Shown: positions 6,422 through 14,407 of the stretch, in pieces
Layout of the letters: every line of letters begins with the position of its first letter
Numbering within the stretch: the first letter of the stretch is position 1
NCBI GenBank assembly: GCA_964532065.1
Contig: CAZHHG010000057.1
Coordinates: forward strand, 1-18,174
Source: DSXH01 sp964532065
GTDB taxonomy: Bacteria > Bacteroidota > Ignavibacteria > Ignavibacteriales > Melioribacteraceae
Reading direction: 5' to 3'
DNA: 18,174 nt
The notes under the pieces: generated by a model
Databases searched by the model: none
What the model was told of the DNA's origin: nothing
What the model saw: only the letters and a program-made list of their open reading frames with translations
Made by a program: the position numbers and the translations under genes

Positions 6422-7236
6422 TGAATTCCGCAGGGATGTTCGATTTCATAACGGACTATATAAAAAATCTACAACCGTTTGAAATTATTTCATACTCCTT
6501 AATCGCGGGTGCAGCGGTATTCTTTATTATTCTCGAAAGAATTTTTCCTTATAACAAAGGCCAGAAGATTTTACGCGAGGGATTCTTTGATGATTTCGCC
6601 CTTTATACAATAGCACAGAGTTATATTCTCGGTATAATAATTTTTGTTTATATAATCAGGTCGATCGACACCGCAACGGGGGTTTCGCGGCTTCAATTAT
6701 TTTCGAATATACCGGTCTGGATCCAGCTGGTATTTTTTACTATCACTCACGATCTTTACATCTACTGGATGCACCGCTGGCAGCACAGAAATAAATTTCT
6801 ATGGCGCATTCACGAAGCACATCATTCGCCTAAAAAAGTTGATTGGTTATCCGGCTCAAGATCTCATGCTGTCGAAATTCTGATTAATCAGACCATAGAA
6901 TTTCTACCGATCGTGCTATTAGGTTCTCCCCCGGAAGTTGCCGCATATAAGGGTGTTATAAGTGCGCTATGGGGTATGTATATCCATTCGAATATCAATG
7001 TGAAGATAGGAAGACTTCAATGGATAATAAACGGGCCCGAGATGCACAGAATTCATCATACAACCGGAAAAGGAAGAAACAGGAACTTTGCTACTAAGTT
7101 TGCTGTGTGGGACTGGCTTTTCGGCTCAGCATATCTGCCGGATGAAAAAGCCGAGGAGTACGGGCTTAAGACTTTTTTCCCGAATAATTATTTGAGGCAG
7201 TTCTTATTCGCGTTCAGGAGTTTTAAGAAAAATTGA
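6421..7236 (+). CDS. Membrane di-iron sterol desaturase / fatty acid hydroxylase superfamily protein
   Basis: This 271-residue integral membrane protein has three histidine clusters, H118-x3-H122, H131-x2-HH (134-135) and H209-x2-HH (212-213), in the arrangement that binds a di-iron centre in the fatty acid hydroxylase/sterol desaturase superfamily. Hydrophobic segments at roughly residues 20-40, 60-83 and 95-115, and others after residue 150, are consistent with several membrane helices. Family members use O2 to hydroxylate or desaturate lipids or polyprenyl-like chains. The TAATG overlap with neuB indicates coupled translation and a role tied to the cassette, perhaps modifying the lipid that carries the sugar. 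That link is inference, since the substrate cannot be told from sequence. It is the last gene before the hairpin at 7244-7267. Confidence 0.85.
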   Translation: MNSAGMFDFITDYIKNLQPFEIISYSLIAGAAVFFIILERIFPYNKGQKILREGFFDDFALYTIAQSYILGIIIFVYIIRSIDTATGVSRLQLFSNIPVWIQLVFFTITHDLYIYWMHRWQHRNKFLWRIHEAHHSPKKVDWLSGSRSHAVEILINQTIEFLPIVLLGSPPEVAAYKGVISALWGMYIHSNINVKIGRLQWIINGPEMHRIHHTTGKGRNRNFATKFAVWDWLFGSAYLPDEKAEEYGLKTFFPNNYLRQFLFAFRSFKKN

Positions 7237-7243
7237 GTTTAAA

Positions 7244-7267
7244 GCCGCTGAAGATTTCTTCAGCGGC
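7244..7267. terminator. Bidirectional hairpin terminator between convergent genes
   Basis: A perfect 10-bp GC-rich stem, GCCGCTGAAG with CTTCAGCGGC, encloses the 4-nt loop ATTT. It lies 8 nt after the last cassette gene and 8 nt beyond the stop of the opposing MuiA-like gene. ATTTTT follows at 7272-7276 on the plus strand, and TTTAAAC follows on the minus strand, so it can serve both directions although neither T-tract is strong. Confidence 0.8.
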
Positions 7268-7275
7268 CCGGATTT

Positions 7276-8868
7276 TTACAATCCTTGAATTTTCTGACCG
7301 TTAGGATATCTTACAGAGTAAACCAGTTTCTTAGTTAAAGATTTAGATCCTTCGATAGTCATATCCCAAGCGATCTTTCCGTCTTTAGCCGTATATCTCC
7401 CTCCCGAAGAATCGATCAATTTAACTTCTATTTCCTCATTTTGGGAAATAGGTATCTGGTCTTCAATAAGAATTTTTACCGGTATATTTTTATTATTTCT
7501 TACAATAATTTCATAACCGAAAAATCTCTCGACGTCGCTGCTTAGAAATTTATCTTCCGTAAAATCTTTCATCACTTCTCTTTTTACCGTAATACTCTGA
7601 TCGCGTCCTAACGAAATCTTAAGTGAATCTTCGGAAGTAAAAGGATCAATAAAAGACTCGCCTACAAATGAATTCTCGAAATAGATATTTGCAGTACCGG
7701 GCAGCAGATTAAGATTGTTCCAGTCTGTAAGATATGCTATAAGAAAAGCATTATCATCCAGCTTCGGCGCTGCATAATAATTATATCTCGCGGAAACTGA
7801 ATAATCCTTAATTGCGACTGTGTAAGGTTTGCCGTCGGAAGGAACTGAATATTTCAGCGATGGATTGAACTCTACGGAAAGCTGCTTCTGATCAACCGAA
7901 ATATAATCGGCCATCGATTCAGCCATTTGCATTTCGGAAGACATTGCAACGGGTGCGGCAGCCAGGCTTTTCTGAGCCGCGCCTGAACGTTCTTTATATA
8001 GTGCAACCTGCTGAAAATCAATAAACCAGGGATAGAGTTCCGGTTTTGCATTATTCTGAACCGGATTTCTTGTTGATAAAATTATGTTAACGTCTTTCCA
8101 GTCGACACCGCTCCTCTGCCATACATTTGCCTTATAATTAAAATTTACGGGGGCGTTCAGATTATCCACTCTGATATCGTAAACAGGCTGCCATCCTGCT
8201 TCATTTACTAAATACGTAAGTGTAAGATCAAGTTGTGTTGAACTTTTGGCTGAGACGGTTACTATCAGTTCGTTATCGGGTCTGTTTAATCTTGCATTCA
8301 GTTCCGCAAGCTGTTTTTTAATTCTATCAATCTCTTTTTCAATCCTTTTAGTCTGGTTCATAATGGAGAGTTGATTTGATTTAATTTCTGTAAAACGTTT
8401 TCTGAAATATTCCGAAATCTTCTGAAGATCGGTCACGTTTACTCCTTTACTATCCGTACCGATTTCTTTATTGGCCATCAGCAGGTCGATTTCATATTTC
8501 AGCACATCCAATTCACCCTGTTTTAGATATAATTTCTGATTCAGAGTCTCGAGAGAATCTTCAAGAGCTTTTACAGCAGGATTCTGTTCGGCGGGCTTCA
8601 AATAATCAAATCTTTGGACAACCGAGATAATCACCGCATCCCCTTTGGCAGAGAGATTTATACTGTTACGGTCGATACCGGATGCTAAACCCTTTAGAAC
8701 AATTTCAGTTACACCTTTATCTACTTTATATTTTGCAAAATGTTGAATTTCGGCCCCGGTTAAGAAAACTTTTACGCCGGTCAGATCCATTTTAACTTCA
8801 TTACCAGGTAAAGCAAGAAGGCTGCTTCCCAAAAGAATAAATACGATTAAAAATTTCCTGTATTTCAT
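7276..8868 (-). CDS. Secreted DUF4140/DUF4139 protein, mucoidy inhibitor MuiA family
   Basis: The protein has 530 residues with an N-terminal signal-like segment, MKYRKFLIVFILLGSSLLAL, probably exported to the periplasm or outer membrane. Residues about 28-125 contain VKVFLTGAEI and the LKGLASGIDRNSINLSAKG pattern of the DUF4140 N-terminal domain. Residues about 95-195 are rich in heptad-like Leu, Lys and Glu and should form a coiled coil. GWQPVYDIRVDNL at about residue 226 and the following WQRSGVDWKDVNIILST begin the DUF4139 beta-rich domain, which reaches the C-terminus. MuiA-type proteins were named for suppressing mucoidy; their biochemical role is unknown. An Ala/Met/Ser-rich linker lies near residues 295-320. 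GAGG lies 8 nt before the ATG. The gene is monocistronic and ends against the shared hairpin. Confidence 0.85.
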   Translation of the reverse strand: MKYRKFLIVFILLGSSLLALPGNEVKMDLTGVKVFLTGAEIQHFAKYKVDKGVTEIVLKGLASGIDRNSINLSAKGDAVIISVVQRFDYLKPAEQNPAVKALEDSLETLNQKLYLKQGELDVLKYEIDLLMANKEIGTDSKGVNVTDLQKISEYFRKRFTEIKSNQLSIMNQTKRIEKEIDRIKKQLAELNARLNRPDNELIVTVSAKSSTQLDLTLTYLVNEAGWQPVYDIRVDNLNAPVNFNYKANVWQRSGVDWKDVNIILSTRNPVQNNAKPELYPWFIDFQQVALYKERSGAAQKSLAAAPVAMSSEMQMAESMADYISVDQKQLSVEFNPSLKYSVPSDGKPYTVAIKDYSVSARYNYYAAPKLDDNAFLIAYLTDWNNLNLLPGTANIYFENSFVGESFIDPFTSEDSLKISLGRDQSITVKREVMKDFTEDKFLSSDVERFFGYEIIVRNNKNIPVKILIEDQIPISQNEEIEVKLIDSSGGRYTAKDGKIAWDMTIEGSKSLTKKLVYSVRYPNGQKIQGL

Positions 8869-9002
8869 ATAAACCTCATTAAGGTATTTATTGACTCCGG
8901 TTAATTAACATTTTCTTATACATAAATCAAAATCGGCGGTTCCAGAAGGATTTGGAGTGTTTGATTCAGGTCTTATTCCTTTCAAATAAGGGCCTGTTTC
9001 GT

Positions 9003-9010
9003 TATTTTTG
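9003..9010 (+). promoter_or_regulatory. Bacteroidota-type -7 element TATTTTTG upstream of the kinase/regulator operon
   Basis: TATTTTTG fits TAnnTTTG and lies 84 nt before the preferred start at 9095. TTTC at 8981-8984 with an 18-nt spacer is a possible -33 element. This would give a leader of about 75-80 nt. The motif is short and T-rich, so a chance match is possible. Confidence 0.35.
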
Positions 9011-9094
9011 CTCCGTATTTGTTCAAATTAATCGAAAGTTAAGATCTTATAACTAATCCTATTGTTTCAGATTTTTCCTGCAGAAAATAATTCA

Positions 9095-10594
9095 ATGAAA
9101 AAACTACTGATTGATTTTTTAAGGAAATACTTCAACTCACTCGTTGAAAGCTGGAGTTCGAAAGTTACCCGCGTTTTCAGCAGCAAACTTTCCGAAACTC
9201 AAATACGAACATTTGTTGAAAGCAGCATCAACACTCTTATTGATGTTATTGAAGGGAACGATTACCAGGCAGCCGATCAATATCTCATTGATATCTATAC
9301 CCTCTTTTCTAAATCTAATTTGAATCTGATTGAAATAAGCGAACTTTTCAGTCAGGGCAGATTCTCACTTTTAAACGAAATTGAAAAAGAGGATACAGGT
9401 CAGTTCGATCCGGTAATTGTACTCGGTTATTTAGACGGAATTATTGAGCAGATATTCGCGCGGTACGGAATGCTCCATCAGGAGACAAAAATGAAGGAGC
9501 TGGAAAAGGATCGGGACCGGCTCGCATCCAGACTCGAACTTAACCAGGAGTATCTTGAAAATATACTTCATGTATCCGACTCGGCAATAATGATAGTAGA
9601 CAGCAGCGAAAAATTTATTTCGTGGAATAAAGGTGCGGAAAGAATTTTTGGTTATTCCGCAGAGGAAATGATCGGGAGGCCATCTTACTTCTTATTGCCC
9701 GACGGTGAGAAGTACCTAGAGGAGTTAAACAGAATAAGAGAGGAATCGAAATTATCACATGGTACGAGATACTTTGAAACTGACAGACGGACAAAAGACG
9801 GACGCATAATAAGTGTTAAGCTAAGCGTATCGAAATTACCGAGCAGTAATGGCGAATACGCCGGGCGGCTGATTATTATAGAAGACTTCACCGAGTATAA
9901 AAAGCTTCAGGCGCAGATCGATCAGTCGGAAAAGCTCGCAGTCATCGGGCAGCTGGCTGCCGGAGTTGCCCATGAGATCGGTAATCCGCTGGCCTCCATC
10001 TCATCACTCGTTCAGATACTTCAGAGGAAGAGCCAGGATCCTTTCATTACAGAGCAGCTTGTAAATATTAAGGAGAATATCGACAGAATCACCCGGATAG
10101 TTAGAGAACTGGTTGATTTCTCGCGACCTCCCAGCTATGAACTTGCCGTTCAGGATATTACGGACATTATTAAAACCGCGCTCGGAATAGTTAAGTATGA
10201 TAAGCGAGTACGTAAAGTAAATTTTGTAACCGACATTAAATCCGGGCTTCCGAAAGTAAACGTTGCGGCCGATCAGCTTCTGCAGGTGTTCGTTAATATT
10301 CTTATCAATGCCATCGATGCCACAAACGGAAGCGGAACAATTACTGTCAAATCAGGTTTCGATTCAAAAAATATTTTCGTTGAGATTTCCGATGACGGCT
10401 GCGGCATGGATCGGGCAATCATCGAAAAAATATTCGATCCTTTTTTTACCACCAAGGAAGTTGGTAAAGGAACCGGCCTGGGATTATCCGTTAGCTACGG
10501 AATAATAAAACGATTTAACGGAGAAATTAAAGTGGAGAGCCGGATTAATTACGGAAGTACATTTAAAATTGTATTACCAACGGAGTTAAATTAA
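9095..10594 (+). CDS. Soluble PAS-domain sensor histidine kinase, NtrB-like
   Basis: With the ATG at 9095 the protein has 499 residues. A TTG 33 nt earlier would add MFQIFPAENNS, which looks unlike a gene start. Residues 1-150 are helical with no recognisable catalytic motif and may form an RsbR-like or globin-like sensor domain. A PAS domain follows at about 153-268 (NILHVSDSAIMIVDS, FGYSAEEMIGRP). HisKA has H293 in GVAHEIGNPLASI. The ATPase domain shows the N box NILINAIDAT, the G1 box DDGCGM from D433, the F box FDPFFTTK and the G2 box GKGTGLGLS from G457. No membrane helix is present, so it should sense a cytoplasmic signal. It lies 11 nt before an NtrC-type regulator gene, its probable phosphotransfer partner. 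The signal is unknown. Confidence 0.88.
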   Translation: MKKLLIDFLRKYFNSLVESWSSKVTRVFSSKLSETQIRTFVESSINTLIDVIEGNDYQAADQYLIDIYTLFSKSNLNLIEISELFSQGRFSLLNEIEKEDTGQFDPVIVLGYLDGIIEQIFARYGMLHQETKMKELEKDRDRLASRLELNQEYLENILHVSDSAIMIVDSSEKFISWNKGAERIFGYSAEEMIGRPSYFLLPDGEKYLEELNRIREESKLSHGTRYFETDRRTKDGRIISVKLSVSKLPSSNGEYAGRLIIIEDFTEYKKLQAQIDQSEKLAVIGQLAAGVAHEIGNPLASISSLVQILQRKSQDPFITEQLVNIKENIDRITRIVRELVDFSRPPSYELAVQDITDIIKTALGIVKYDKRVRKVNFVTDIKSGLPKVNVAADQLLQVFVNILINAIDATNGSGTITVKSGFDSKNIFVEISDDGCGMDRAIIEKIFDPFFTTKEVGKGTGLGLSVSYGIIKRFNGEIKVESRINYGSTFKIVLPTELN

Positions 10595-10605
10595 CTGGAG
10601 ATAAA

Positions 10606-11979
10606 ATGGCTGTAAAAATTTTAATTGCAGACGATGAAAAGCCGATCAGGGATTCATTAAAGCTGATACTCGACGAAGAAGGTTACTCAACCGATGTTGC
10701 CGGCGACGGCGAGGAAGCGCTTCAGAAAATTCAATCGGATAATTTCGATATTGTGATTACAGACATTAAAATGCCGAAGGTAGACGGAATACAATTACTG
10801 GAATCGACTTCGAATACAGCTCCCGACACTTTTTTTATAATTATGACTGCCTATGCTTCGGTTAAAACAGCAATTGACGCTTTAAGGCAGGGCGCTTACG
10901 ATTACCTGATAAAACCGATTGAGTTCGACGATGTTATCCTGAGAATAAAAAAGCTTATCGACTTTAAGAAACTCGCGGCCGAAAATAAATTCCTTCGCCA
11001 GAAAATCTCTTCCGATGCAGGCTTTACAAATCTTATCGGAAAAAGCGAATCGATGAAAAAAGTTTTCGATATAATTTCTCAGGTCGCTCCGACCAACAGC
11101 AATGTTCTTATACAGGGAAAAAGCGGAACGGGCAAAGAACTTGTTGCCAAGGCAATTCATTTTAACAGCAAAAGAAAAGAGCGGATCTTTTTACCGATCA
11201 ACTGCGGAGCTATATCGGAAAATCTGATTGAAAGCGAATTGTTCGGACATAAGAAAGGTGCATTTACCGGTGCGGCCGACGACAAGCAGGGATTATTTAA
11301 AGTAGCCGACGGAGGCACTCTCTTCCTGGATGAAATTGCGGATCTACCTTTAAATATGCAGGTAAAACTCTTACGCGCTATCGAAGACAGGGAGTTTTTC
11401 CCGGTCGGCGGAACTAAGCCCGTAAGTACAGATGTGAGAATTATTGCTGCTACGAATCAGAATCTATTCGAAAAAACCAAATCCGGTGAGTTCAGAGAAG
11501 ATCTTTTTTACCGGCTTAATGTTGTTGAGATTAAACTTCCAACGCTTAATGAAAGGAAGGAGGATATTCCTCTTCTTATAAATCATTTTATCGAAAGATA
11601 CAGCAACGAGATGGGCAAGAAGATTATAGGGGCCGATAATGACACGATGAAAGCATTGATCGCGCACGACTGGCGCGGAGGCGTGCGTGAACTTGAAAAT
11701 GTGATTGAAAGAGCAATTATTTTCTGCAACAGGGATCATCTTACTGTAAATGAGCTTGCTGATTATTTCAGGAAAGATTCTCTCGATCTGGGTTATCCTG
11801 ATTCTTTAAAAGAAGCTCTGCGGAATTTTGAACGGGAACATATTCTTAAGACTATTAAGAAGTTCGATTACAACAAAGAGGAGGCATCTAAAGCTCTGGA
11901 AATAGGACTCTCCTCTCTGTACAGAAAAATGGATGAACTTGATATTCCTACCAAGTCACCCAAAGATGAAGAATTCTAG
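10606..11979 (+). CDS. NtrC-family sigma-54-dependent response regulator
   Basis: The protein has 457 residues with the three NtrC domains in order. The receiver begins VKILIADDEKPIRDS and has phospho-acceptor D53 in TDIKMPKVDG. The AAA+ domain has Walker A GKSGTGKE (K177), the GAFTGA loop at 218-223 that contacts sigma-54, Walker B FLDEIADLP (D242-E243) and FREDLFYRLNVVEIKLP. A Fis-type helix-turn-helix near residues 400-450 contains EEASKALEIGLSSLYRKM. The intact GAFTGA predicts that it remodels sigma-54 RNA polymerase. CTGGAG lies before the ATG. It follows the kinase gene by 11 nt and should be phosphorylated by it. I found no TGGCAC-N5-TTGC promoter in the intergenic regions of this window, so its targets are probably elsewhere. 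Confidence 0.93.
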   Translation: MAVKILIADDEKPIRDSLKLILDEEGYSTDVAGDGEEALQKIQSDNFDIVITDIKMPKVDGIQLLESTSNTAPDTFFIIMTAYASVKTAIDALRQGAYDYLIKPIEFDDVILRIKKLIDFKKLAAENKFLRQKISSDAGFTNLIGKSESMKKVFDIISQVAPTNSNVLIQGKSGTGKELVAKAIHFNSKRKERIFLPINCGAISENLIESELFGHKKGAFTGAADDKQGLFKVADGGTLFLDEIADLPLNMQVKLLRAIEDREFFPVGGTKPVSTDVRIIAATNQNLFEKTKSGEFREDLFYRLNVVEIKLPTLNERKEDIPLLINHFIERYSNEMGKKIIGADNDTMKALIAHDWRGGVRELENVIERAIIFCNRDHLTVNELADYFRKDSLDLGYPDSLKEALRNFEREHILKTIKKFDYNKEEASKALEIGLSSLYRKMDELDIPTKSPKDEEF

Positions 11980-11982
11980 ATA

Positions 11983-14268
11983 TTAAAATTCGAGACTGAT
12001 TCCGATCGAAGGCAGAATACCGATTGATGATTGATCATCAATCTCACCCTTCCTGTAGTCCCATCTGATTGTGTTGGACACTTTTCTGTTATAAATATTC
12101 TGTATATCGATATAAGTAATTAATGCTATATTTTCGAAGTCCCATCTTCTATCTACCCTGAGATCGAGTGAGTGAACGGGTTTAAATCGGCTCGAATTGA
12201 AATTAGCTACACTCTGAGTGCCGTCCGGATTGAAAGGAGTAAACGGATTTCCGGTTGCGAAACGGAATTTCAGAGAAGCTTCCCACTTATTGTTGAATAT
12301 ATAACCGGCACTAAGATTAATTATCCATTTCTGATCGAACGAGCCGGGTCTTTCAATTCCATCGAGAGCAGTAAACCTGCTTTCGCTGTATGTGATGCTT
12401 AGGATTCCGTAATGCGGAATCTGTGAGGACTTTTTCTGCATCGAAAACTCGACTCCTTTTACAACACCTTTACCTGCGCTAATAAGAGGCTCTAATCCGA
12501 ACGAAGAAAAATTCTCGTCACCTCCCCCGAAACCCGCACCGGTATTGGCCAGGATGAGATAAGGACGAAAAGTACTTGCCGGGTAATTCTTATAATCCTT
12601 GTAAAAACCTTCCAGTTTCATCCGAATATCATCGCGCAGTTTCCGTTCATATCCAACAACAAACTGGTCGACACGGACGGTTTTCAAATCCTTATTCGAT
12701 TCAAATGCTGCCAGCCAGATATATGACGGATTCTGGTGATAGATTCCCGTGCTGAAGCTTAAAGTAGCTTTATCGCTGATTATGTACGATAGTGCAAGGC
12801 GGGGACTAATATTAAATCCGTTGTTAATTCCGCTGAAATAATCCGCCCTCGCTCCGAATGAGATCATTAACCTGTCATAAAGAACATCGGAGTATTGCGA
12901 ATAGAAACCGAACTTGGAATAATTTCTTGACGTACTGAGAGAAGTAATTTGAAGAGTTTCTCCGAACGATGTTAAAAAACTTTCAAGTTTTAGATCCGCA
13001 TTGAACTTAATAAGTTTTGCCGACGCACCAACATTCAATTCGGATGTTGATGATAATTTGTAAACAAGGTCGGCCTTTAATTCGTTTTCCCCTTCCCTGG
13101 ACTGGTTAAGGAAAATCGGATTTAAAAGCGTATCCCTCTGTGATGTATCGTAGTCCACAAAATTTCTGGACAGGGTTATATTATAGAATCCATTTCCGAA
13201 CAACTTCCGGAAAGAGATTCCGGTTACATACTGGTTCTGGTTGCTTCCAAGGATCCGGGAATTTTCGTACAGGTCTTCCGAATCTTTATTGTTGAATTTT
13301 ACCTTATCGAAAGCTCCGATGAATAGGTACGACAATTTTGTTCTTGAATCTATTTCGTATGTGAATTTGGAAAGGAGATCGTAATATTCAGGGACAAAAT
13401 TAAATCCGGCCGCATTGAAAATAAAATCGAGATAACTTCTTCTTGCTGAAAAGATAAAATTCGAGTTTGCCGATACCGGTCCCTCGAGATTAAAACCGAA
13501 TTGAGAAGCTGAAATAGTTCCTTTACCTCCTATCCTGTCTTTGCGTCCCTCTTTTAAGTCGATCTGTAAAACCGATGAGAGTTTATCCCCATATATAGCA
13601 GAAAAGCCGCCTGTAGAAAATGTTGCTTCCCTAACATAATCGAGATTGATAAAACTGAGCGGTCCGCCGGTAGCTCCCTGGCTCCCGAAATGGTTTATGT
13701 TAGGCACAACGAAACCGTCAACCACATACAGATTCTCTGATGGTGCACCTCCTCTTACAACGAGATCATTCCTGCCGGGACTCGCCTGGGCAACACCCGG
13801 AAGAACCGATAGAGCCCGGACTACATCCTCGAATCCACCCGGAGCCCTTCGAATTTCCTCATTTCCGAATGTTACTACACTGTTCAATTCAGTCGGGTTC
13901 ATATCAAAATATTCGGACTTAACAACGACACCTTCAAGTTCAATCACCGCTTCGGTAAGCTCAAATAGAAGTTCGGTCGGTTTAACGTTATTAACTATAA
14001 CGTCGGATTTCACAATAGTATTAAATCCTATTGCAGAGACTCTAACCTGATAAGTACCCGGTTCTAGTCCTGTTATTTCAAATTTACCATTTATATCGGT
14101 AGCCGCGCCGATATTGGTGCCAAGAACAACAATGTTGACTACGGGCAATGGTTCCTTGGTAATCTTATCGGTTACTTTGCCGGTAATTCCACCTCTGGAA
14201 TTCTCGGCGGTAATTAATACATGAAAAAGAAGAATAAAAACTGTTGTCAAATATTTTAGCTGTTTCAT
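11983..14268 (-). CDS. TonB-dependent outer-membrane receptor with carboxypeptidase-regulatory-like N-domain
   Basis: The protein has 761 residues. The signal peptide MKQLKYLTTVFILLFHVLI is followed at about 26-112 by a carboxypeptidase-D regulatory-like beta-sandwich (GITGKVTDKITKEPLPVVNI, LEPGTYQVRVSAIGF). A plug domain at about 120-235 contains VVRGGAPSENLYVVDGF, and a long beta-barrel ends in the aromatic C-terminal Phe (GISLEF) expected for outer-membrane barrels. Such receptors take up siderophores, vitamins, oligosaccharides or peptides using TonB energy. No SusD partner or ligand-specific enzyme is adjacent, so the ligand cannot be assigned. The gene converges on the NtrC-type regulator with only 3 nt between stops and no obvious hairpin. 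A TACCTTTG element is present upstream on this strand. Confidence 0.9.
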   Translation of the reverse strand: MKQLKYLTTVFILLFHVLITAENSRGGITGKVTDKITKEPLPVVNIVVLGTNIGAATDINGKFEITGLEPGTYQVRVSAIGFNTIVKSDVIVNNVKPTELLFELTEAVIELEGVVVKSEYFDMNPTELNSVVTFGNEEIRRAPGGFEDVVRALSVLPGVAQASPGRNDLVVRGGAPSENLYVVDGFVVPNINHFGSQGATGGPLSFINLDYVREATFSTGGFSAIYGDKLSSVLQIDLKEGRKDRIGGKGTISASQFGFNLEGPVSANSNFIFSARRSYLDFIFNAAGFNFVPEYYDLLSKFTYEIDSRTKLSYLFIGAFDKVKFNNKDSEDLYENSRILGSNQNQYVTGISFRKLFGNGFYNITLSRNFVDYDTSQRDTLLNPIFLNQSREGENELKADLVYKLSSTSELNVGASAKLIKFNADLKLESFLTSFGETLQITSLSTSRNYSKFGFYSQYSDVLYDRLMISFGARADYFSGINNGFNISPRLALSYIISDKATLSFSTGIYHQNPSYIWLAAFESNKDLKTVRVDQFVVGYERKLRDDIRMKLEGFYKDYKNYPASTFRPYLILANTGAGFGGGDENFSSFGLEPLISAGKGVVKGVEFSMQKKSSQIPHYGILSITYSESRFTALDGIERPGSFDQKWIINLSAGYIFNNKWEASLKFRFATGNPFTPFNPDGTQSVANFNSSRFKPVHSLDLRVDRRWDFENIALITYIDIQNIYNRKVSNTIRWDYRKGEIDDQSSIGILPSIGISLEF

Positions 14269-14302
14269 TTCCGTTTATAATTTATTTTCACTAATAGATT
14301 AA

Positions 14303-14310
14303 CAAAGGTA
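14303..14310 (-). promoter_or_regulatory. Bacteroidota-type -7 element TACCTTTG for the TonB-dependent receptor gene
   Basis: CAAAGGTA on the plus strand reads TACCTTTG on the minus strand, a match to TAnnTTTG 34 nt before the receptor ATG at 14268. A T-rich run lies about 25-30 nt further upstream, but no clear TTTG -33 box is seen. The element faces away from the one at 14373-14380. Confidence 0.45.
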
Positions 14311-14372
14311 TTTCGAAATTAGTTCTGATTTAAAAATAGATAATTTACCGAGCAGTATTATCTACTTTTTTT

Positions 14373-14380
14373 TATATTTG
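14373..14380 (+). promoter_or_regulatory. Bacteroidota-type -7 element TATATTTG for the hybrid kinase operon
   Basis: TATATTTG fits TAnnTTTG and ends 27 nt before the ATG at 14408, implying a leader of about 20 nt. It lies in the 139-bp gap between divergent genes, 62 nt from the opposing element at 14303-14310. The -33 region is not clear. Confidence 0.45.
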
Positions 14381-14407
14381 AACCGCATCTCATCTATATA
14401 AGGGGCT

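Noticed and set aside
8973..8991. CTTATT/AATAAG inverted repeat as an operator or terminator
   Set aside because: The arms are only 6 bp and AT-rich, with no T-tract; likely chance.
9062..9064. TTG start for the PAS kinase
   Set aside because: It has no ribosome binding site and adds 11 residues with no domain value; the ATG at 9095 begins a normal MKKLLIDFLRK start.
13646..14050. 134-codon open frame antisense to the TonB-dependent receptor
   Set aside because: It lies fully opposite a well-supported gene, has biased Ser/Thr/Pro composition and no recognisable domain; a shadow frame.
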